Assembly (NCBI GenBank): GCA_007128995.1
Contig: SKWJ01000042.1
Span: 1-14,926, forward strand
Length of the DNA stretch: 14,926 nt
Source of the DNA: Paracoccaceae bacterium
GTDB lineage: Bacteria > Pseudomonadota > Alphaproteobacteria > Rhodobacterales > Rhodobacteraceae
Direction of reading: 5' to 3'
Shown here piece by piece: positions 1-6,125 of this stretch; position 1 is the stretch's first letter, and each line of letters opens with the position of its first letter. The notes beneath the pieces were generated by a model. The model worked only from the letters and a program-made list of their open reading frames with translations. It was not told the DNA's origin and did not search any database. Made by a program: the position numbers and the translations under genes.

Positions 1-479
1 CAAAGTCTTTGTCCGGCATGGGCCTGCCCTTCGCCGGGTTGCTGATCCGCCCGGATCTGGACATCTGGAAACCGGCAGAACATAACGGTACGTTCCGCGG
101 CAACAATCACGCCTTTGTCACGGCGCGCATCGCGCTTGAGAAATTCTGGAGCGATGACAGCTTTCAGCGTGAAACCGAAGCGAAGGCCGCCTTTCTGACA
201 CAGCGGTTGAAAGAGATTTCGGCCCATGTCACCGGGGCCACGCTCAAGGGGCGCGGCATGATGCAGGGCATTGACGTTGGGTCTGGCGACCTCGCCGCAG
301 CGATTTGCGCAACCTGCTTTGAGCATGGTCTGATTATCGAGACGTCGGGCGCACATGATGAGGTTGTTAAAATTCTTGCCCCGCTCACCATTCCACAGGC
401 ACAATTTGCCGCGGGCCTTGATACGCTCGAAGCTGCCGTGAAGGCACAGATTGGCCAACAGAAGATAGCAGCGGAGTAA
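1..479 (+). CDS. ectB: Diaminobutyrate--2-oxoglutarate aminotransferase EctB, C-terminal part
   Basis: This is the last 158 codons of a class III PLP-dependent aminotransferase, open from the window's left edge (codons begin at base 3) to TAA at 477-479. EctB converts L-aspartate-4-semialdehyde plus glutamate to L-2,4-diaminobutyrate, the first dedicated step of ectoine synthesis, in the cytoplasm. The first visible residues are K-S-L-S-G-M-G-L-P, matching the family stretch SKS(I/L)SGxGLP in which the lysine forms the Schiff base with PLP; that lysine is codon 3-5. It is followed by the EctB-typical EHNGTFRGNNHAFVTA, which separates it from GABA or ornithine aminotransferases. The C-terminal small domain (GRGMMQGIDV, HGLIIETSG, ILAPLTI) is complete. 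The N-terminal two thirds lie outside the window. ectC follows after 6 bases and ask after that, so this is one operon. Confidence 0.95.
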   Translation, partial: KSLSGMGLPFAGLLIRPDLDIWKPAEHNGTFRGNNHAFVTARIALEKFWSDDSFQRETEAKAAFLTQRLKEISAHVTGATLKGRGMMQGIDVGSGDLAAAICATCFEHGLIIETSGAHDEVVKILAPLTIPQAQFAAGLDTLEAAVKAQIGQQKIAAE

Positions 480-485
480 AACAGA

Positions 486-872
486 ATGATCGTCAGAGAT
501 TTTCATGCCGAGAAAAACACGACGCGGCGCGTGGCAGATCAAGAATGGGAATCGGTGCGCATGCTTCTGGCTGATGACGGGATGGGGTTTTCATTTCACA
601 TCACCACCATCGCGGCCGGAAGTGAGCACACGTTTCACTACAAGAATCATTTCGAGAGCGTGTATTGTATCTCGGGTGAGGGGAGCATCGAAGACCTTGC
701 CACAGGCACCGTGCACGAGATCCGCCCCGGCGTGATGTATGCCCTGAACCTGCATGACAAGCACACGCTGCGTTGCAAAACCGAATGTGTCTTTGCCTGC
801 TGTTTCAACCCGCCGGTCACTGGCAAGGAAGTACATCAGGCTGACGGTTCCTACGCGCTTGAAACATCGTGA
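486..872 (+). CDS. ectC: L-ectoine synthase EctC
   Basis: A 128-residue cupin protein that cyclises N-gamma-acetyl-diaminobutyrate to ectoine, the last step of the pathway. The length is normal for EctC (about 130). The start MIVRDF is the standard family N-terminus, and a GGAG at 473-476, inside the end of ectB, lies 9 bases before the ATG. The metal ligands described for EctC (Glu57, Tyr85, His93) are all present at exactly those positions, in HFESVY, VMYALN and DKHTL. The cupin glycines ([20 protein letters not shown]) and the substrate-side motif CCFNPP(V)TG are also intact. Nothing is truncated. It lies 6 bases after ectB, so translation is probably coupled. A 6-bp hairpin follows at 886-904 before the kinase gene. 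Confidence 0.97.
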   Translation: MIVRDFHAEKNTTRRVADQEWESVRMLLADDGMGFSFHITTIAAGSEHTFHYKNHFESVYCISGEGSIEDLATGTVHEIRPGVMYALNLHDKHTLRCKTECVFACCFNPPVTGKEVHQADGSYALETS

Positions 873-885
873 ATCATAAGGATGT

Positions 886-904
886 GCAGGGTGAAAAGCC
901 CTGC
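886..904 (+). other. Intergenic hairpin between ectC and the aspartate kinase gene
   Basis: GCAGGG (886-891) and CCCTGC (899-904) form a perfect 6-bp stem with a 7-base loop, TGAAAAG. There is no T-tract after it, so it is not an intrinsic terminator. It ends 11 bases before the kinase ATG at 916 and covers the region where a ribosome-binding site would be expected; the purine-rich GGGTGAAAAG lies in the 5' arm and loop. It might act as a processing or RNA-stability element, or tune kinase translation. This is inferred from base pairing only. Confidence 0.4.
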
Positions 905-915
905 GCCGTATATCG

Positions 916-2343
916 ATGACCCACACAGTCGAAAAAATCGGCGGCACTTGCATGAGCCGCGCCCCCGAACTTGTCGGAACCCTGTTTCTTGGCCAGCGCA
1001 AGCCAACCCAGGTCTATGGCCGCGTTTTCGTGGTGTCCGCATTTGGTGGCATCACCAACATGCTTCTGGAACACAAAAAGACCGGATCGCCGGGTGTCTA
1101 TGCCCGTTTTGCGACTGACGACCGCGGCGTTGGCTGGCAGGATGCGCTGCACGAAACCTCTGATCGGATGTGCCGTATTCATGCCGATATCCTGACCCAT
1201 GACGCTGATCGGGAACGCGCCGATGCCTTCGTTCGCGACCGGATGGAGGGCGCGCGCGCCTGCCTGATGGACCTGCAGCGATTGGGCAGCTACGGGCATT
1301 TTCGCATTGCGCAACAAATGCAGACTGTGCGCGAATTGCTGTCTGGTATGGGCGAGGCGCATTCCGCCTTTGTCATGACGCTGCTGCTTCAGCGCCACAA
1401 GGTCAATGCGCGCTTTGTGGATTTGTCGGGCTGGCGCGATTCCGAGAACCCGGCACTTGCCACACGGCTGGAGCAAGCCATGGCCGGAATCGATCTGAAA
1501 ACCGAACTGCCCATAGTGACAGGGTACGCGCAATGCGCAGAAGGGCTGATGCGCGAATATGACCGCGGCTATTCCGAAGTCGTCTTTGCCAATCTGGCAG
1601 CGCAGACACGCGCGGATGAAGCGATCATCCACAAGGAATTTCATCTGTCTTCGGCAGATCCGAAGATCGTCGGGGTCGAGAATACGGTCAAGATCGGACG
1701 CACCAGTTATGATGTGGCCGACCAGCTATCCAATCTGGGGATGGAAGCAATCCATCCCAATGCCGCGCGCGTTCTGCGCCGTGCCGAGGTTCCACTGCGC
1801 GTCAAGCATGCGTTCGAACCGCAAGATCCCGGCACCCTGATCGGGCCGGAAGGGGGCGAGGCTGGCCGTGTCGAGATGGTGACCGGGCTGGATGTGCATG
1901 CCTTTGAATTGCACGAACCCGACATGGTTGGTGTGAAAGGCTATGACGCCTGCGCGCTCGATGCGCTGACACGACACAAGCTCTGGATCGTGTCAAAGCA
2001 ATCCAATGCCAATACGATCACGCATTATCTCAGCGGCTCGCTCAAGTCCATCAAGCGGGCAGAGTCCGAAATTCTTGGTCGGTATCCGAATGCGACGATC
2101 ACGGCGCGGGCAATGTCGATGGTGTCGGTCATCGGATCTGACCTGAGTGATGTGCATGTGCTGATGCGGGGGCTGCAGGCGCTGGAAGAGGCGGGAATCA
2201 AGGTTCTGGCAGCTCAGCAAGGCTCGCGCCGGGTCGAGGCGCAGTTCCTTGTTGCGCGCGATGATCTGTCGGGTGCGATCCGCAGCCTGCATGACTGCTT
2301 CGTCCCCGCCGCTGCCCCGGCGGAAAACAAGGCAGCCGCCTGA
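916..2343 (+). CDS. ask: Ectoine-pathway aspartate kinase (Ask_Ect)
   Basis: Phosphorylates L-aspartate to aspartyl phosphate, feeding aspartate semialdehyde to EctB. The protein has 475 residues. The N-terminus MTHTVEKIGGTCM carries the aspartokinase nucleotide-binding signature KxGGTxM (residues 7-13), and the following VFVVSAFGGITNMLLEHKK and GSPGVYARF are characteristic of the ectoine-cluster branch rather than housekeeping LysC. The catalytic domain covers about residues 1-300 (GYAQCAEG, DRGYSEVVFANLAAQ, EFHLSSADP, KIGRTSYDVADQLSNLGMEAIHP). Two ACT-type regulatory repeats fill the rest (about 320-460; VGVKGYD and MSMVSVIGSDLSDVHVL). The pathway-specific copy is thought to escape lysine/threonine feedback, as known for ectABC-ask operons. 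Residue 12 is Cys where Ser is usual. The start at 916 is preferred because it places the signature as in the family; the Shine-Dalgarno is poor and a hairpin lies just upstream. The gene is 43 bases after ectC. Confidence 0.94.
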   Translation: MTHTVEKIGGTCMSRAPELVGTLFLGQRKPTQVYGRVFVVSAFGGITNMLLEHKKTGSPGVYARFATDDRGVGWQDALHETSDRMCRIHADILTHDADRERADAFVRDRMEGARACLMDLQRLGSYGHFRIAQQMQTVRELLSGMGEAHSAFVMTLLLQRHKVNARFVDLSGWRDSENPALATRLEQAMAGIDLKTELPIVTGYAQCAEGLMREYDRGYSEVVFANLAAQTRADEAIIHKEFHLSSADPKIVGVENTVKIGRTSYDVADQLSNLGMEAIHPNAARVLRRAEVPLRVKHAFEPQDPGTLIGPEGGEAGRVEMVTGLDVHAFELHEPDMVGVKGYDACALDALTRHKLWIVSKQSNANTITHYLSGSLKSIKRAESEILGRYPNATITARAMSMVSVIGSDLSDVHVLMRGLQALEEAGIKVLAAQQGSRRVEAQFLVARDDLSGAIRSLHDCFVPAAAPAENKAAA

Positions 2344-2857
2344 TTCGGCGCAGATCAAATGTCAGGTGTTGAGGGGATTGTCAGGGTGCTTGCACCTTGG
2401 GAGTGATCTTGTTCAGGCCCTTTTCTGCCACGATGCCCGCTTCGCGCTGTCAGAGGTCACGGCCCAAACTGGATATCGTCCTCAGCATGGGATGACGGGC
2501 AATCGTTTCTTTTTGTCACGCCCGCGTTGATCCAGCGATTCGCGTTGCCATCGATATGGCAATCCCGCTCCAATACCCGACCGGCTTGAGTGCACCTGCC
2601 CCGGTCTTCGCAGGCTGCATGACGAAAACACACAAATTCTAACGATATTGGGCTATCTCTGTGGCGGCTTGGGTACATTTTTGCATCATCCAAGTCAGAG
2701 CGCTGACCGTCGGGTGCGAAAGGTCAGAAAAAACTTGAACTGGCTGTCGGAAGACTGATATCTCAGGCGTGCGGTACAGTTTCATTTGCGCTTGGTTAAA
2801 ATTTATGCAAATTTGTCTAAGCCGCGCAGTGTGAAGTAGCTTAAGTTCAGTTAGTCC
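2344..2857. other. Gap with no recognisable gene between ask and the sorting-signal protein gene
   Basis: About 510 bases without a convincing reading frame on either strand. The open stretches present (for example 2457-2693 on the minus strand) lack family motifs, have no clear Shine-Dalgarno and show irregular composition. No intrinsic terminator with a T-tract is visible after ask. The first half keeps the GC-rich composition of the neighbours; from about 2640 it turns AT-rich. An AT-rich near-palindrome, AAATTTATGCAAATTT, lies at 2799-2814. It is probably a leader/regulatory zone for the downstream gene plus decayed sequence. Confidence 0.6.
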
Positions 2858-2886
2858 TTGATTGCCCAGTTATACAAAGTTATACA
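2858..2886 (+). promoter_or_regulatory. Predicted promoter of the IPLPA sorting-signal gene with tandem 10-bp repeat
   Basis: A -35-like TTGATT (2858-2863), a 17-base spacer and a -10-like TATACA (2881-2886) give sigma70-type geometry. The expected start near 2893 leaves a leader of about 49 bases before the ATG at 2942. The nonamer AGTTATACA occurs twice, at 2868-2876 and 2878-2886, exactly 10 bases apart. The second copy contains the -10 box and the first lies in the spacer, so a regulator could bind both on one helix face, or two -10 boxes could be used. Predicted by eye only. Confidence 0.45.
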
Positions 2887-2941
2887 CATCGTAAGTGAAC
2901 TGTAGAATTTCGCCTTGGATTTGGCAAAAAGGATCGAAAAT

Positions 2942-3469
2942 ATGAAGAATAAGCTTCTTACACTCGCAACAGTTGCTGGCTTGGCGCTGCTCGCTGGTCA
3001 GGCATCTGCTATCACAACATCCACTTCAGGGGACGCGGGAAAGGCCTCCGTATCTGCGGCAGGGGCCGAAAACTCCTTCTTCTGGAGCGTCAGCTCTGTT
3101 GACTCGGTCGCAACCAATGCCGTGACGTTTGAGAATACGAACTCTCAGACGTACCGGGCGTCTTTCTCTTGGTCGGTACAATCCTTCCCGTTTGGCTCCG
3201 CGGCCGCGTTTGAGTTGCGTGTCCTGAATGGTGGCAATACGCTTCTTTCTGTAAGCACGCCGCCATCTGCAGGTGGGTTTGGCACATTCTTGATTCCGGT
3301 CGGCAAGCAGCTGACATTCCAGATTACAGGTACTGAAGGTGGTGCTGGCGCTTCCGGACAGGTGGCATTCGCACCAATCCCGCTGCCCGCTGGTATTCTG
3401 CTTCTGCTGACAGCACTTGGCGGCTTGGCGGCAACGCGCAAGATTTCAAAAAAGCCTGAAATGGCCTGA
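2942..3469 (+). CDS. Secreted protein with VPLPA-CTERM-like (IPLPA) exosortase sorting signal
   Basis: A 175-residue exported protein of unknown specific role. The ATG at 2942 is chosen over an upstream in-frame start (2915) because AAAGGA (2928-2933) lies 8 bases before it and the protein then begins with a clean signal peptide, MKNKLLTLATVAGLALLAGQ, cleavable after ASA at residue 23. The middle (about 24-140) is Ser/Thr/Gly-rich and beta-prone (TFENTNSQTYRASFSWSVQS, LTFQITGTEGGAGASG), without cysteine or catalytic motifs. The C-terminus is a tripartite sorting signal: PIPLPAG (145-151), a hydrophobic helix ILLLLTALGGLAA, and a basic tail with R-K and K-K. This matches the VPLPA-CTERM class, with Ile instead of Val. 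The class is handled by exosortase XrtD, and an xrtD gene is the next gene (3847). Its codons are AT-richer than those of the neighbours. It has its own predicted promoter and ends in a strong terminator, so it is transcribed as a single gene. The role is probably a surface or extracellular-matrix protein (inferred). Confidence 0.85.
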   Translation: MKNKLLTLATVAGLALLAGQASAITTSTSGDAGKASVSAAGAENSFFWSVSSVDSVATNAVTFENTNSQTYRASFSWSVQSFPFGSAAAFELRVLNGGNTLLSVSTPPSAGGFGTFLIPVGKQLTFQITGTEGGAGASGQVAFAPIPLPAGILLLLTALGGLAATRKISKKPEMA

Positions 3470-3490
3470 AAATTATTTTATAACGTGAAG

Positions 3491-3515
3491 GCAGCCCGTC
3501 AGGGCTGCTTTTTTT
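3491..3515 (+). terminator. Rho-independent terminator after the IPLPA-signal gene
   Basis: GCAGCCC (3491-3497) and GGGCTGC (3502-3508) form a perfect 7-bp stem with tetraloop GTCA, immediately followed by seven T (3509-3515). It lies 21 bases after the stop codon. This is the clearest intrinsic terminator in the window and separates the substrate gene from xrtD. Confidence 0.95.
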
Positions 3516-3846
3516 ATGCTGCGCAAGGGACCGTTTCCAATTGAGATGCGGTGCTCTCGCGCTCAGCGATCGGATTGTGATTCGCAACCCTGTCTATCGA
3601 CATCCTGGCGGATGGTCGGTTGCACCTGACCTCTGGCTTAAACTCATCGAAACCTTTTTGCCACATTTTTGGGACACGGTGCTGGTGACCGCGCTAACGC
3701 GGAGGCATCCACATCCGGCGGTTCTGGTTTCGCATGCCAGATAGGAAAAAAGTGGCACGCAAGGGGACCCGACAGTCATGTTACTGGAATATGTGAGATT
3801 TTGCAGTTAAGTTGCAACAACACAAAGATTAGAAAAAGTTGTCCAG
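3516..3846. other. Gap upstream of xrtD, no gene seen
   Basis: About 330 bases with no supportable reading frame; short open frames here lack motifs and ribosome sites. It holds a small hairpin, CCGCG-CTAA-CGCGG (3689-3702), and an AT-rich end (about 3780-3846) that should contain the xrtD promoter. TTGCAG followed 17 bases later by AAAGAT near 3800-3828 is the best guess but is weak. TGGCAC at 3752-3757 lacks a matching GC box at the right distance for sigma54. Confidence 0.5.
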
Positions 3847-5436
3847 ATGTCAGTTTCCAGCGCGATAGACTCCTCCCGGTTTACACGCATGCAAGGCCCG
3901 CTCATGCTGGCCGCGCTCGTTTTGGCGTCGATACCGATTTTCTGGCTCGGATTGTCAGAGCTTGTCGGCGCCTGGCTGACGCCCGAATATAGCCATGGCC
4001 CCCTTATCCCGCTGATCTCGCTCTATCTGTTCCTGAGAGAGTTGCGGGACGTGCCGCCGAACTCATATACCGGCCCACTGCGCCGCGGGCCAGGACTGGC
4101 CGTGATCGCACTGTCTGTCGCCCTCGCGGTGCTGGGCAATCTGGTCCAGATCGGTGATATCGTCGCTTATGCACTTATCCTTTTCACAGGCGGAGTGGTG
4201 CTGACAGTCATGGGGTGGGACCAGGGGCGGCGGCATCAGTTGCCGGTGCTTCACCTGATCTTCATGCTGCCGCTGCCGCAATTCCTGTTCTGGCAGATGA
4301 CGATCTTCCTGCAACTCGTGTCATCGCAGATCGGTGTCTGGTTCATCTCTCTGATGGGGATTCCAGTCTTTCTGGACGGCAACATCATCGACCTGGGCGT
4401 GTATAAGCTGCAGGTCGCAGAAGCCTGTTCGGGGTTGCGGTATCTGTTCCCGATCCTGAGTTTCTCCTATCTTTTCGGTATCCTGTATCGCGGTCCGTTC
4501 TGGCACAAGGCCGTGCTCTTTCTGGCAGCGGCACCCCTGACAGTCCTGATGAACTCGTTTCGGATCGGCGTGATCGGCGTCATGGTAAACTCTTACGGGA
4601 TCAGCCATGCCGAAGGTTTCCTGCATTTCTTTGAAGGCTGGGTCATTTTCGGGACATGTATCGCTTTCCTGTTCCTGATGGCGATCGCTTTGCAGCGCCT
4701 GACCCCGAACCCGAAACCCCTGTCCGAGACGATCGATCTGGACACGCAGGGGCTTGGCACACAGATGAGCCGTGTCCTGCACACGCAGCCCAGTGCTGCG
4801 CTTGGGGCCGCAATTGGTCTGGTTGTCGCCGTTACAGTGGCATACACTGTAACGCCTGCGCGCGAAGTTCAGCCTGTGGTGCGCGAGAGCCTGTCATCCT
4901 TCCCCCGTGCGCTTGCTGGCTGGAATGGTCATGCCCAACTTCTGGACCCTCAGGTCGAGCGGGTCCTGGGGGCAGATGATTACATCGATATGAACCTTTT
5001 CGCGGCTAATGAAAACGCGCCGGTCAACTTCTTCTCGGCATGGTATGCACGGCAGACGGACGGGCAGGGGCTGCACTCGCCCGAGGTCTGTCTGCCGGTG
5101 GGTGGCTGGGAAATCTATTCGCTTGATCGGCACACGGTCAGCATGCCCGATACCATCTATGGCGAGTTCGAGGTCAATCGTGCGGTGATCCAGAATGCAA
5201 TGTCGCAACAGCTGGTCTATTACTGGTTCGAGCAGCGCGGCAAACGCATGACAAACGATATTCTGGCGAAGATGAGTGTCGTCTGGGACAGCCTGACGAT
5301 TGGCCGGACAGATGGTGCCCTGGTCCGGTTCACCACCCCGATCGAGCCTGGGGAAACCGAAGCAGATGCCGAGGCGCGTCTGCTGCGGGCGATGGAGCCA
5401 GCCTTGCAACATCTGCCGAGGTTCATTCCCGAATAA
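3847..5436 (+). CDS. xrtD: VPLPA-CTERM-specific exosortase XrtD, fused to an EpsI domain
   Basis: A 529-residue inner-membrane cysteine protease/transpeptidase predicted to recognise VPLPA-type C-terminal signals and remove or transfer the tail. Residues about 15-285 are a multi-spanning exosortase core with the family residues in place: Cys194 in [11 protein letters not shown], Arg239 in NSFRIG and His260 in [10 protein letters not shown]. The conserved early motif [15 protein letters not shown] (48-62) is also present. After a hydrophilic linker (about 286-315) comes one more membrane helix (about 317-335) and then an EpsI/DUF3485 domain (about 340-529) with [15 protein letters not shown] (409-423). 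This exosortase-EpsI fusion is the usual architecture of XrtD. The ATG at 3847 has only a weak AAAAAG ribosome site upstream; internal Met15 or Met20 are possible alternatives but leave the same first helix. A candidate substrate gene lies directly upstream but is separated by a terminator, so xrtD needs its own promoter. Confidence 0.92.
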   Translation: MSVSSAIDSSRFTRMQGPLMLAALVLASIPIFWLGLSELVGAWLTPEYSHGPLIPLISLYLFLRELRDVPPNSYTGPLRRGPGLAVIALSVALAVLGNLVQIGDIVAYALILFTGGVVLTVMGWDQGRRHQLPVLHLIFMLPLPQFLFWQMTIFLQLVSSQIGVWFISLMGIPVFLDGNIIDLGVYKLQVAEACSGLRYLFPILSFSYLFGILYRGPFWHKAVLFLAAAPLTVLMNSFRIGVIGVMVNSYGISHAEGFLHFFEGWVIFGTCIAFLFLMAIALQRLTPNPKPLSETIDLDTQGLGTQMSRVLHTQPSAALGAAIGLVVAVTVAYTVTPAREVQPVVRESLSSFPRALAGWNGHAQLLDPQVERVLGADDYIDMNLFAANENAPVNFFSAWYARQTDGQGLHSPEVCLPVGGWEIYSLDRHTVSMPDTIYGEFEVNRAVIQNAMSQQLVYYWFEQRGKRMTNDILAKMSVVWDSLTIGRTDGALVRFTTPIEPGETEADAEARLLRAMEPALQHLPRFIPE

Positions 5437-5725
5437 GTCCGGCATGCGGCACGGTTATGGTCAGACCTTCCGCCATTGCTGCGCGGGAGGTCTGGGTGAC
5501 GGCCCGGACGAACATGGTTTTCGGTGTCGTGTCGGGGCTTGCAGCCAGTTGTGCTGACTGAAGATCTCCGTCCCGCTCATGTTCCGAATGCGCGGGCGTG
5601 ACAGATCACAGCAGACACAAAACCGACACTATACCCTTGGCATGCGGGCAGGGCGATAACGGCATGTTCGCATTTCTGCCTGCCACCTAGAATGGCAATT
5701 CATTCTTCCTGCGCTGGCGCACATC
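5437..5725. other. Gap between xrtD and ssrA, no gene seen
   Basis: About 290 bases without a convincing gene. A 34-codon frame starting at 5457 ends in a lipobox-like LAASC two codons before its stop, but has no other support. The clear structural item is the hairpin at 5462-5494, listed separately. The rest appears to be plain intergenic sequence leading into the tmRNA promoter. Confidence 0.5.
5462..5494 (+). other. Strong 12-bp hairpin downstream of xrtD
   Basis: The arms 5462-5473 and 5483-5494 pair over 12 consecutive positions (one G-U at 5469/5487) around a 9-base loop. It lies 25 bases after the xrtD stop. No T-run follows on the plus strand, so it is not a classical intrinsic terminator; it may be a 3'-end stabiliser, a Rho-assisted stop or a protein-binding site. 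Its position just after the coding region argues for a role at the 3' end of the xrtD transcript. Confidence 0.5.
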
Positions 5726-5754
5726 TTGCATTCGGTTGGCGCAGGCCTTACATC
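5726..5754 (+). promoter_or_regulatory. Predicted ssrA promoter
   Basis: TTGCAT (5726-5731) and TACATC (5749-5754) are separated by 17 bases, placing initiation near 5761. That is the first base of a short hairpin (GTCTG-GCGA-CAGAC, GNRA loop, 5761-5774) preceding the acceptor piece. Agreement of the -10 with consensus is only partial. Confidence 0.4.
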
Positions 5755-5760
5755 CATCGT

Positions 5761-5839
5761 GTCTGGCGACAGACTATGGACATAAACGCGCTCGTAATAA
5801 GCGGATCGGACCCGGGGGCGGTACCCGGCGGCTCCACCA
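5761..5839 (+). other. ssrA: tmRNA acceptor piece
   Basis: Carries the T-arm-like hairpin (5812-5828), the 3' half of the acceptor stem and the genomically encoded CCA end (5837-5839). The mature 5' end is uncertain; it could be the hairpin at 5761 or lie some bases further in. Confidence 0.8.
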
Positions 5840-5862
5840 GATATCCTTCATTTGGGGATCAT

Positions 5863-6075
5863 GGGGCCGAAACAGGATCGACGAACGTCTAAAGGGGTTA
5901 GCTTTGTCTCGGTGAGCCACCACCGTTATCGGTGCAAAACGTACAGTTGCAAATGACAACCGTGCTCCGGTAGCTGTTGCTGCGTAAGCAGTAACGAAAC
6001 CGAAACTTAAGTCCTTGCGCTTAGCCGTGTAAGGCGGGGTTCGCAGGCACCTGGCAACAGAAGCCTGCACTCTTC
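5863..6075 (+). other. ssrA: tmRNA coding piece
   Basis: Starts with GGGGCCG, the 5' strand of the acceptor stem, then the D-arm-like region, the mRNA-like segment with the tag, the pseudoknot (6008-6034) and the closing hairpin with loop ACCTGGCAACAGAA (6049-6062). The 3' end is approximate. Confidence 0.8.
5949..5987 (+). other. tmRNA proteolysis tag reading frame (ANDNRAPVAVAA)
   Basis: The resume codon GCA (5949) is preceded by CAGTT, close to the usual tmRNA context before the resume codon. Translation gives A-N-D-N-R-A-P-V-A-V-A-A and then TAA (5985-5987). The ANDN start and the small hydrophobic end in Ala-Ala are the expected SmpB/SspB- and ClpXP-recognised tag features. Confidence 0.93.
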
Positions 6076-6104
6076 CCACAAGTCCGGACAGGTGTGTCAG
6101 ACCT

Positions 6105-6123
6105 GAAAAACGCTCGCGCGCGT
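6105..6123 (-). terminator. Weak intrinsic terminator for the cob operon
   Basis: Read on the minus strand just after the cobS stop: ACGC, a 6-base loop, GCGT (positions 6123 down to 6110), followed by a run of five T (6110-6106). Only 4 bp of stem, so termination would be modest. The location directly after the last gene of the cobU-cobT-cobS run supports it. Confidence 0.4.
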
Positions 6124-6125
6124 CA

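Larger units (their letters stand above)
5761..6095 (+). ncRNA. ssrA: Two-piece (circularly permuted) alphaproteobacterial tmRNA gene
   Basis: tmRNA rescues ribosomes stalled on broken mRNAs and adds a degradation tag, with SmpB. The gene is permuted as known for alphaproteobacteria: the acceptor piece with CCA comes first, then a 23-base removable spacer (5840-5862), then the coding piece. The acceptor stem is made by GGGGCCG (5863-5869) with CGGCTCC (5829-5835), 7 bp including one G-U, followed by ACCA (5836-5839). The T-arm is CCGGG/CCCGG (5812-5816, 5824-5828) with a 7-base loop, and 5881-5888 pairs with 5788-5795 over 7 of 8 positions. GGATCGAC (5875-5882) follows the 5' strand as in other tmRNAs. 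The tag frame is at 5949-5987. Downstream are an H-type pseudoknot (6008-6011/6020-6023 with 6013-6016/6031-6034) and the hairpin GCAGGC/GCCTGC (6043-6068). The outer ends are approximate: the 5' end is set from the predicted promoter and the 3' end is placed after the last hairpin. The next gene, cobS, is convergent. Confidence 0.92.

Noticed and set aside
2384..2399. AGGGTG-CTTG-CACCTT hairpin after ask considered as terminator
   Set aside because: Short stem with a G-U pair and no following T-run.
2457..2693. 78-codon minus-strand frame in the gap after ask
   Set aside because: No motif, no Shine-Dalgarno, irregular composition; might be a decayed fragment but nothing supports it.
2915..2941. 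Upstream ATG at 2915 for the sorting-signal protein
   Set aside because: It would place nine charged residues ahead of a perfect signal peptide; the ATG at 2942 has the Shine-Dalgarno.
3752..3757. TGGCAC as a possible sigma54 -24 element before xrtD
   Set aside because: The expected GC-containing -12 element is absent at the required spacing.
5457..5561. 34-codon frame after xrtD ending in a lipobox-like LAASC
   Set aside because: Too short, stops two residues after the cysteine, has no ribosome site and contains the strong hairpin; probably chance.
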